This document shows positions 1 to 5,402 of a DNA stretch of 5,402 bases, piece after piece (positions within the stretch are counted from its first letter, which is position 1; every line of letters starts with the position of its first letter). The position numbers and the translations under genes were made by a program. The notes under the pieces are model-generated. The model was given only the letters and a program-made list of their open reading frames with translations, searched no databases and was not told the origin of the DNA. Source of the DNA: Acidimicrobiia bacterium (GTDB lineage: Bacteria; Actinomycetota; Acidimicrobiia; IMCC26256; BP-133); assembly GCA_025934385.1 (NCBI GenBank), contig JAICYE010000191.1, forward strand, positions 1 through 5,402, given 5' to 3'.

Positions 1-285
1 CGGGCGCTGGTGTCGTTCGCCGCCACCGAGCTCGCCCTCGACGCCGCCCGCCTCAACAACGGCGCGGTCACGGTGGCGGCGGTCCGGGACCACCACTGGC
101 ACTCCGACCTCTATGACGTCGACGCCGGCCAGCAGACCACCGCCCATGTCGTAGCCATCCGCTTCGGCCGGTGGGCGGCGACTGCCTCGAGCCGGCACCA
201 GGCGCCGCCGCCGATGCGCCGCGGCGTCGTCATCCCGCCCGGCGGCGTCGTCGCCTGGGCCGGTCTGGAGCCGGCGCTCCCCTAA
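1..285 (+). CDS. C-terminal end of an unrecognised protein (5' truncated by window edge)
   Basis: The frame is open from the first base and ends at a TAA stop (283-285), giving the last 94 residues of a protein. A GTG at 10-12 could be a start, but the frame is already open before it, so the gene more likely begins upstream of the window. Coding is supported by third positions: nearly every codon ends in G or C (exceptions include one each of TAT, CAT, GTA, ACT and GGT), and the stop sits exactly against that of the convergent transporter operon. The fragment begins with an Ala-rich, probably helical stretch (about residues 7-28), followed by a His-rich patch HHWHSD (31-36), a segment of mixed character to about residue 58, and a Pro/Gly/Val-rich tail. 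No signal peptide or membrane segment is visible in this part. I do not recognise the family. The His patch could bind metal or be incidental. Its opposite orientation gives no functional link to the transporter. Confidence 0.6.
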   Translation, partial: RALVSFAATELALDAARLNNGAVTVAAVRDHHWHSDLYDVDAGQQTTAHVVAIRFGRWAATASSRHQAPPPMRRGVVIPPGGVVAWAGLEPALP

Positions 286-312
286 CTATCCGGCGGTGGC
301 GGCGGGCGCCGG
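271..312. terminator. Possible bidirectional terminator hairpin at the convergent gene ends
   Basis: CCGGCGC (271-277) is a perfect inverted repeat of GCGCCGG (306-312). The stem extends by a T-G and a C-G pair to 9 pairs (271-279 with 304-312), with a loop of about 24 bases that contains both stop codons (283-285 on + and 286-288 on -). Its position, exactly where two convergent genes end, is what a shared terminator would need. Against it, there is no T-tract on either side, the loop is long, and GC-rich DNA forms such repeats often by chance. Confidence 0.3.
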
Positions 313-1863
313 GCTCGACGTGCCGAGGTAGGCCCGCACCACCACGGGGTCGTCGAGGACGTGGGCCGGGGCCCCGCTGGCGATGACCCGCCCGCCGTCG
401 AGGGCCACGAGCCGGTCGCAGGTCGCCCGCAGCAGCGGGACGTCGTGCTCCACCACCACCAGCGCCGCCCCGGTGGCGTCGCGGATCCCTTTGAGGACGG
501 GTGCCAGCGCCTCGGCCTCGGCCCGGGCCAGGCCGGCGCTCGGCTCGTCGAGCAGCAGGACCTCCGGCTCCTGGGCCAGCAGGCAGCCGAACTCCACGAG
601 TCGGCGGGACCCGGTCGACAGCTCGGAGGCGAACCGGTCCCGGAAGACCGACAGCCGCAGCAGGGCCAGGATCCGCTCCACCCGCTCGAACACCTCGGCC
701 TCCGACAGCAGCGAGGCCGGCAGCCGCAGGGCGGCGGCCAGTGGCTCCCGCGACGTCACCCACCGCTCGCAGCTCACCGCCAGCGTCTCGGTCACGGTCA
801 GCCCGGGGAAGAGCCGGGCGTCCTGGAACGATCGGCCGAGGCCCCGCATGGCCCGGGCGTCGGGCGAGAGCGGCGACAGGTCGACGTCGCCCAGCGCCAC
901 CGTCCCGGCGTCGGGCACGACAAAGCCCGACAGCACGTCGAGCACCGTCGTCTTGCCGGCACCGTTGGGGCCCATGAGCCCGACGATCTCGCCGGGCTCG
1001 ACGGCGAGGTCCACATCGTCGACGGCCGTCACGCCGCCGAACGTCTTGCGCAGTCCCCGGGCGGTGAGGGTGGCCCGGGGCCGGAGCTCGGGCATCGGCC
1101 GCAGCTCCTCCAGGCTCGGGGCGGCCCCGATCGCCTGCTCCCGGGCCCCGGACAGGAACACCGACCGCACGAGGTCGCCGCGGTCGAGGATCTCCTGCGC
1201 CGGGCCGGAGAAGCGGGTCTCACCCTTCTCCAGGAACACCGCCCTGTCGGCGACCTTCAGGGCCAGCTCGGCCGACTGCTCGACGAGCACGACGGCCACG
1301 CCCTCGTCGCGCAGCCGGCGCACGACGTCGAGCAGCTCGGCCACCACCACCGGGGCGAGGCCGAGCGACAGCTCGTCGACCAGCAGCAGGCGGGGTTCGG
1401 GCATGAACGCCTGGGCCAGCGCCAGCATCTGCTGCTGGCCGCCGGACAGGAGCCCGGCCCGGACCCCGAGCCGGCCCGACAGGCCGGGGAAGAGCTCGAG
1501 GGCCCGGTCCAGGGCCCGCTTCGAGCGGGGGCGGTCCCGACGGTGCGACCAGGTCGCCATCCGCAGGTTCTCGCCCACGGTCAGGTCGGGGAAGATGCCC
1601 CGGCCCCCGGGCATGTGGGCCACACCGAGCGACGCCATCTTCACCGGAGAGGCGCCGGTGACCTCGCGCCCGTCCAGCCGTACCATGCCGCCCTTCGGAG
1701 GAGTGAGCCCGGAGATCGCCCGCAACAGCGTCGACTTCCCCGCACCGTTGGTGCCGAGCACCGCCAGTACCTCGCCGGCGGCGACCTCGAGGCTGACGTC
1801 GAAGAGGATCTGGGTGCGCCCGTAGGCGACATCGAGGCCGGCGCACTCGAGGAGCGGCGTCAT
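286..1863 (-). CDS. Fused LivF-LivG type ABC transporter ATP-binding protein (two nucleotide-binding domains)
   Basis: This 525-residue cytoplasmic protein would power the importer by ATP hydrolysis; single LivF or LivG subunits are roughly 230-260 residues, so the length fits two joined domains. Domain 1 (about 1-238) is LivF-like: Walker A GTNGAGKST (37-45), PGGRGIFP (85-92), signature LSGGQ (139-143), Walker B LLLVDE (159-164), then SLGLAP, and VEQ (194-196), where LivF proteins typically carry Gln in place of the switch His. A linker (about 239-265) with the segment EELRPMPELRPR leads to domain 2 (about 266-525), LivG-like: Walker A GPNGAGKTT (298-306), Q-loop Gln347 in SFQDARLFP, signature LSTGS (415-419), Walker B VLLLDEPSAGLA (435-446) and VEHD with switch His473. 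Three motifs are unusual: PGGR for PEGR, DELS for DEPS, and LSTGS for LSGGQ. The ATG (1863-1861) was chosen because homology begins there; the frame stays open far upstream only inside the permease gene. The gene is last in the operon, overlapping the permease by 4 bases. The substrate cannot be inferred from this subunit. Confidence 0.93.
   Translation of the reverse strand: MTPLLECAGLDVAYGRTQILFDVSLEVAAGEVLAVLGTNGAGKSTLLRAISGLTPPKGGMVRLDGREVTGASPVKMASLGVAHMPGGRGIFPDLTVGENLRMATWSHRRDRPRSKRALDRALELFPGLSGRLGVRAGLLSGGQQQMLALAQAFMPEPRLLLVDELSLGLAPVVVAELLDVVRRLRDEGVAVVLVEQSAELALKVADRAVFLEKGETRFSGPAQEILDRGDLVRSVFLSGAREQAIGAAPSLEELRPMPELRPRATLTARGLRKTFGGVTAVDDVDLAVEPGEIVGLMGPNGAGKTTVLDVLSGFVVPDAGTVALGDVDLSPLSPDARAMRGLGRSFQDARLFPGLTVTETLAVSCERWVTSREPLAAALRLPASLLSEAEVFERVERILALLRLSVFRDRFASELSTGSRRLVEFGCLLAQEPEVLLLDEPSAGLARAEAEALAPVLKGIRDATGAALVVVEHDVPLLRATCDRLVALDGGRVIASGAPAHVLDDPVVVRAYLGTSSPAPAATAG
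1860..1863 (-). promoter_or_regulatory. ATGA stop/start overlap, permease to ATPase
   Basis: The TGA of the permease (1862-1860) overlaps the ATG of the ATPase (1863-1861). This arrangement usually lets a terminating ribosome re-initiate, coupling translation of the two genes and helping to match the amounts of pore and ATPase chains. A GGAG at 1878-1875 provides an additional site for direct initiation. Confidence 0.85.
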
Positions 1864-3878
1864 GCCCCGACCAGCTCCGGAGCGACACCGGCGCCGGGAT
1901 CCGGCGGCGGGCCCGGCGGGCCGGACGGTGGCGCCGGTTCCCCGGCGGCGCCGGGCAGTTCGATGCCCCGCCTCCGGGCCACCAGCGCGAACGTCCGCCG
2001 GCGCAGCCCGGCCGTCACCTGGGCCAGCCCGCCCGGCAGGACCAGCAGTACGAACAGGACCCCGGCGCCGGTCACGATCAGCTGCGCCCCGCCGGTCAGG
2101 GCGTACTGGGCGTAGCGCAGAAAGATGGCCCCGGTCAGCGCGCCGCCGAGAGACGTCGCTCCCCCCAGCACCAGCATGGAGAAGGCCTCGAAGCCCATGG
2201 CCGGCGTGAAGCTCCCGGCCCGCACCCCGTCGAGGACGACGGCGAGCAGCCCGCCGGCCAGCCCGGCCAGCGCCCCGCTCACGGCGAAGGCGGCCAGCTT
2301 CGTGCGGCTGATGTTGATGCCCCGGGCGGCGGCCGCCCGCTCGTTGTCCCGCACCGCCACCATCGCCCGGCCCGGCCGGGTGCGGCGGATCCCGGCCACG
2401 GCCGCCAGCGCCCCGATCACCACGATCAGGCAGAAGTAGTAGAGCGTGCGCTCGTCGTGAAGGTCGAAGCGCGACAGCACCACCGCCCGCTCCACCTGCT
2501 GGGGAATCAACGACGCGAAGTTGGCCGGGTTGAGGGCGAACGTGGAGAGGGGAACGGCGAAGGCCAGCGTCGTCACGGCGAGGAACAGACCCCGCACCCG
2601 CAGCGCCGGCAGGCCGATGAGCACGGCTACCAGCATCCCGGCGGCGGCGCCGGCCAGCAGGGCGAACAACAGATCGGCGCCGGTCTTGCTCACGAGGTCG
2701 CCGGTCACCGTGGCGCCGAGGCCGGCGATGGCGAACTGGCCGAGGCTGATCTGGCCGGCCCAGCCGGTCAGCACCACCAGCGACACGGCCACGATGGCGT
2801 AGACCAGCGTCACCGAACCGAGCAGCGAGATCTGGCTCGGCGACATCGCCGCCGGCACCACGACCGCCAGCGCCAGCCCCGCCAGGAAGATCAGCCGCCG
2901 GCCCCAGACGATCTCCGGCAGCCGGGCGATCGGTGTGGGGACGGGCGGCGTCTCGCCGGCCGCCGACCAGCTGGCGCCGAGAGCGTCGTCGGCCCGGGAC
3001 AGCTTGTCCCGCTGGAGGAGCAGCCCGATCAGGACGGCGGCGAGCAGGCCGACGTCCACGAGGCTGGCCCGGGACGTGTTCCAGAACACCGCTTCCTGGA
3101 ACACGCCGATCCCGACGCCGGCCAGCATCGCTCCCGGCAGGCTCTCCATGCGGGCCAGCACCGCCGCCGCCAGCGCCGGCAGCAGCAGCGCCGGACCGCT
3201 GGTGAAGCTCCCGCCCGACCCGACGAGCGGCGCGGCCAGCATGGCCGACAGTGCCGACAGCACCGCGGCGATCGACCACACCACGGTCGACAGCCGGCGG
3301 ACGGGGATGCCGAGCAGCATGGCGCGTTCGGCGTTGGCCGAGCTGGCCCGGATGGCCACGCCGACGGCGCTGCGCCGCAGGAACAGGGTGAGCAGCGTCA
3401 CCACCACCGGCACGACGATGATCACCTGCACGTGGGCGCCGGAGAAGAGCAGCGGCGAAAGGTGGAACGACCACGGCAGCGGAGTCCGGAAGCCGCCCGA
3501 CAGGCCGCCCAGCGGCCCACCGCCGCCGAACAGCGATGGCAGCGTCAGCTCGATCCCCGACAGGATCTGGGCCAGACCGATGGTGGCCACGGTGAGCACC
3601 AGCCGGGGGGCCCAGAAGAACCGCTGGATGATCAGCCGGTCGGCCAGGGCGCCGACGAGGGCGGCGGTGACGATCCCGACGGCGAAGGCGCCGTAGTAGT
3701 TCCACCCGCGGTGCTGGAACAGCTGGGTGGCCAGGACGCCGGCGGCCGAGCCCAGCGTCGCCTGAGCGAAGTTGACGATGCGGCAGGCCCGGTAGATGAG
3801 CACCAGGCCCATGGCCGACAACCCGATCAGCGAACCGAGGACGATTCCCTGCAGGACGACGCCGGGCGGGAGGCTCAC
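1860..3878 (-). CDS. Fused LivH-LivM type ABC transporter permease
   Basis: This 672-residue integral membrane protein would form the whole transmembrane pore of the importer. The length equals a LivH (about 300) plus a LivM (about 320) with a linker. The N-terminal half (about 1-290) is LivH-like: a first hydrophobic helix (about 7-29), the LivH hallmark LIYRACRIVNFAQATLG (27-43), further hydrophobic segments, and a cytoplasmic loop AVGVAIRASSANAERAMLLG (171-190) of the type that contacts the ATPase. A polar linker (about 291-325) joins it to the LivM-like half: hydrophobic helices near 328-372, the LivM hallmark LTGWAGQISLGQFAIAGLGA (370-389), the coupling loop GRAMVAVRDNERAAAARGI (503-521), and LVLGGATSLGGALTGAIFL (569-587). 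The C-terminus (about 640-672) is a Pro/Gly/Ala-rich tail absent from ordinary LivM. The GTG start (3878-3876) is the most upstream one in this frame and gives a normal LivH N-terminus. No Shine-Dalgarno is visible before it; coupling through the overlap with the upstream gene can explain that. Confidence 0.94.
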   Translation of the reverse strand: MSLPPGVVLQGIVLGSLIGLSAMGLVLIYRACRIVNFAQATLGSAAGVLATQLFQHRGWNYYGAFAVGIVTAALVGALADRLIIQRFFWAPRLVLTVATIGLAQILSGIELTLPSLFGGGGPLGGLSGGFRTPLPWSFHLSPLLFSGAHVQVIIVVPVVVTLLTLFLRRSAVGVAIRASSANAERAMLLGIPVRRLSTVVWSIAAVLSALSAMLAAPLVGSGGSFTSGPALLLPALAAAVLARMESLPGAMLAGVGIGVFQEAVFWNTSRASLVDVGLLAAVLIGLLLQRDKLSRADDALGASWSAAGETPPVPTPIARLPEIVWGRRLIFLAGLALAVVVPAAMSPSQISLLGSVTLVYAIVAVSLVVLTGWAGQISLGQFAIAGLGATVTGDLVSKTGADLLFALLAGAAAGMLVAVLIGLPALRVRGLFLAVTTLAFAVPLSTFALNPANFASLIPQQVERAVVLSRFDLHDERTLYYFCLIVVIGALAAVAGIRRTRPGRAMVAVRDNERAAAARGINISRTKLAAFAVSGALAGLAGGLLAVVLDGVRAGSFTPAMGFEAFSMLVLGGATSLGGALTGAIFLRYAQYALTGGAQLIVTGAGVLFVLLVLPGGLAQVTAGLRRRTFALVARRRGIELPGAAGEPAPPSGPPGPPPDPGAGVAPELVGA
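1875..1878 (-). promoter_or_regulatory. Possible Shine-Dalgarno (GGAG) for the fused ATPase gene
   Basis: Read on the minus strand, GGAG lies 11 bases before the ATG at 1863, inside the last codons of the permease. The spacing is slightly longer than the usual 5-9 bases, so it is a plausible but not strong ribosome binding site. It supports the ATG chosen as start. Confidence 0.45.
3875..3878 (-). promoter_or_regulatory. GTGA stop/start overlap, binding protein to permease
   Basis: The GTG start of the permease (3878-3876) overlaps the TGA stop of the binding-protein gene (3877-3875). The minus-strand bases just upstream (3900-3879) contain only C-rich and GCC-type sequence with no GGAG or AGGA, so permease translation probably depends on re-initiation by ribosomes finishing the binding protein. 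Confidence 0.85.
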
Positions 3879-5402
3879 GGCGCCGCCGGCGGCGGGATGG
3901 GCGCGGGGGGCGCCTGATCGGGCCAGGACGAGCCCCGGAACCGCCGACCGCCGTTCAGCGTGATGTAGCGCCCGGGCTTGTTGTTGAAGGCCGAAATGGC
4001 GTTGCGGTCGTAGTAGATCTCCCTCGCGTCATCGCTGCAGGTGTGGTCGGTGGGTGAGAAGCTCCACCGTCCGAAGCTGCCCGTCCGGGGCGGGTAGGCG
4101 AACATCCCCGCCTGGAACGTCTGCGGCGTGAGGTTCGGCCCGGCCATCTGCAGGCCGATGAACAGCATCAGGAAGTTGTAGTAGTACTGATCCCGGGTGA
4201 CGGCCGGTTCGTCGTTGGGGCGCACCGCCTTGTAGGCCCGGTAGGACTCGGAATCCTTCCCCTGGAAGATGTCCGACAGGAAGCTCTGCCCGTAGGCGTT
4301 CTGCCACTGGTCCTGGTCGTAGAACTGGCCGAGGATGTCGAGGTCGGTCAGGGCCGAGCCGGTGACGAACCACTCCGGCCAGTAGTCCTGCTGGGTGGCG
4401 GCGCCGGTGAGGAAGTACGGCAGCGCCGGATCGGTGACGAGGATCACGGTGCTGACTCCGGCGCCCTTCAGCTGGGCGGCCATGTTCGGGGCCTCCTGCT
4501 GCATCTTGGAGAAGTCGAGGGCGTAGTCGATCTCCTTGGCGATGCTGATGCCGGCGGCGGCCAGCCGGGGCTTGCCCTCGTCGACGCACTGCTTGTAGAC
4601 GGGGTCGTCGGGCACCAGCAGCCCGTACTTGCGGGGCTTCTGGCGCAGGGCCGCGCTGCCGGCCCGCACGGCGTTCTCGGTCGGCTTGAACCGCTTGGCC
4701 AGCAGGTCGACGGCGTTGCTGACCAGCGTCGTGCAGTCGATCAGCTGGCCCCAGGCGTAGGGAGACTTGGCCTCGTAGTAGCTCTCCGGGAGGTGCAGCC
4801 CGCCGAACGACACGACCTTCTGCCGCACGAGGGCGTCGAGGTAGGGCTGGCTGATGGCCGACAGGTCGGCGAAGGCGCCGATCTCCTGGCCGACCTTGAG
4901 GGCGTCGGCGTTGGCCTCCTCCTGGCCGCCGCCGGAGAACTCCTTCAGCATGTTGCCCCGGCCCTGGTAGCTGACGAGCTTCACCTTGCGGCCGTAGAGC
5001 TGGAAGTGCGTGTTGAAGTACTCGAGGAGGGCGTCGCGGCTGCGGATCTGGTCCTCCTTGGTGTCGGTCAGCCCCTTGTCCCGCGCCTCCTGCTTGAGCT
5101 TGTCGTTGTTGGAGCCGCCGCCCATGTCGGTCTCCCGCCAGGCGACGGTGATCGTGTCCTTCGTGACGCCCTTGGCCGTCGCTCCACCGTTGTCGGTGCC
5201 GTTCCAGTCGAGACAGGGCGGCGAGTAGGGCGAGTTGCCGTCCTGGGCCGTTGCGCCCGAGCAGTCCCGCCCGAGGGTGACGGTGCCGGGCCCGGCCACC
5301 TTGCCGGGAGCCACGCCGGCCGCCGCACCGGCGGCCGGGCGGGCGGAGCGCGCCCCGCCGCTCGTGGCGGTGGTGGCCGGGCGGACGCCCGGGCGGTGCA
5401 CC
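3875..5402 (-). CDS. Liv/HAAT-type ABC transporter substrate-binding protein (N-terminus beyond window)
   Basis: This would be the extracytoplasmic receptor that captures the substrate and delivers it to the fused permease. At least 508 residues lie in the window (numbered from the GTG at 5401-5399). A GTG sits at the very edge, but the residues after it are a Pro/Ala/Gly-rich linker with no signal peptide or lipobox, so the true start, export signal and probably a lipoprotein Cys lie outside. The binding domain begins near residue 78 with GVTKDTITVAW, the usual opening strand of this type I periplasmic-binding fold. Later segments fit the family: PYAWGQLID (214-222), KYGLLVPDDPVY (258-269), LKGAGVSTVILVTDP (311-325), and a C-terminal EIYYDRNA...PGRYITLNGGRRF block (461-488), followed by a Pro-rich end. 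Five cysteines (47, 63, 223, 272, 455) could form disulfides outside the cell. It is longer than LivJ/LivK (about 345 mature residues). Assignment rests on this general pattern and on adjacency to LivHM/LivFG; the ligand is unknown. Confidence 0.88.
   Translation of the reverse strand, partial: VHRPGVRPATTATSGGARSARPAAGAAAGVAPGKVAGPGTVTLGRDCSGATAQDGNSPYSPPCLDWNGTDNGGATAKGVTKDTITVAWRETDMGGGSNNDKLKQEARDKGLTDTKEDQIRSRDALLEYFNTHFQLYGRKVKLVSYQGRGNMLKEFSGGGQEEANADALKVGQEIGAFADLSAISQPYLDALVRQKVVSFGGLHLPESYYEAKSPYAWGQLIDCTTLVSNAVDLLAKRFKPTENAVRAGSAALRQKPRKYGLLVPDDPVYKQCVDEGKPRLAAAGISIAKEIDYALDFSKMQQEAPNMAAQLKGAGVSTVILVTDPALPYFLTGAATQQDYWPEWFVTGSALTDLDILGQFYDQDQWQNAYGQSFLSDIFQGKDSESYRAYKAVRPNDEPAVTRDQYYYNFLMLFIGLQMAGPNLTPQTFQAGMFAYPPRTGSFGRWSFSPTDHTCSDDAREIYYDRNAISAFNNKPGRYITLNGGRRFRGSSWPDQAPPAPIPPPAAP

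Noticed and set aside
361..2115. Long + strand open frames opposite the ATPase gene (also 383-1825)
   Set aside because: They lie antisense to clear ABC ATPase motifs. Their translations are low-complexity Arg/Gln/Pro/Gly or Ser/Arg runs without any recognisable domain, as expected from the complement of a GC-rich coding strand.
1864..3705. Upstream in-frame extension of the ATPase, which would give an 1139-residue protein
   Set aside because: The frame is open but its translation is Arg/Gly/Ala-rich without homology, while the same DNA in another frame encodes well-supported LivH and LivM motifs. The ATG at 1863 gives a normal ABC ATPase N-terminus.
2457..3917. Long + strand open frame opposite the permease gene (also 2935-3696)
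   Set aside because: The translation is almost only Gln, His, Arg, Gly and Asp, with no hydrophobic core, and mirrors hydrophobic codons of the fused permease. It is a shadow of that gene.
4029..4589. Minus-strand open frame inside the binding-protein gene (likewise 230-763, 798-1016, 1220-1888 and 1641-1832 inside the ATPase)
   Set aside because: These are alternate-frame translations of real genes with biased Arg/Pro/Gly/Ala composition and no recognisable fold.
5399..5401. GTG at the right edge as the true start of the binding protein
   Set aside because: An exported receptor needs a signal peptide, and the residues after this codon form a Pro/Ala/Gly-rich linker with no hydrophobic segment or lipobox. 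The frame is open to the edge, so the gene continues outside.
1..5402. RNA genes, CRISPR arrays, insertion sequences, phage or defence genes
   Set aside because: The window is filled end to end by four coding regions. I saw no cloverleaf-like segment, spaced direct repeats, terminal inverted repeats with transposase, or abrupt base-composition change.

Overview
The window is very GC-rich (visibly about 70%), with G or C in nearly every third codon position, many GTG starts and long spurious open frames. This fits a high-GC actinobacterium. The protein style (fused Liv-type transporter parts with a large atypical binding protein) recalls deep-branching groups such as Acidimicrobiia or Thermoleophilia, but that placement is an impression and was not tested.

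Layout, left to right. Positions 1-285 on the + strand hold the C-terminal end of a gene I do not recognise. Its stop codon (283-285) directly abuts the stop codon (286-288) of the first minus-strand gene, so the two transcription units converge with no spacer. From 286 to the right edge the minus strand holds one compact operon, read right to left: (i) a branched-chain amino acid-type (Liv/HAAT family) substrate-binding protein, cut at its N-terminus by the window edge (5402-3875); (ii) a permease in which LivH-like and LivM-like subunits are fused (3878-1860); (iii) an ATPase in which LivF-like and LivG-like nucleotide-binding domains are fused (1863-286). Both internal junctions are 4-base stop/start overlaps (GTGA and ATGA), which suggests translational coupling and fixed stoichiometry.

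Together the three genes encode a whole importer: one extracytoplasmic receptor, one polypeptide forming the membrane pore and one polypeptide carrying both ATP-binding domains. Five usual genes (J/K, H, M, G, F) are reduced to three. The substrate cannot be read from the sequence; amino acids, amides, urea, short-chain amides and other small organic molecules are all transported by this superfamily. The ATPase departs from the usual motifs in both halves (no Glu in the LivF 'PEGR' segment, DELS instead of DEPS, and LSTGS instead of LSGGQ in the LivG half).

There is no non-coding stretch of any length. I see no RNA gene, mobile element, CRISPR array or phage feature, and no convincing sign of an undescribed system. 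The most useful points are the double-fusion architecture, the altered ATPase motifs, the atypical binding protein and the zero-spacer convergent junction with an inverted repeat across it.
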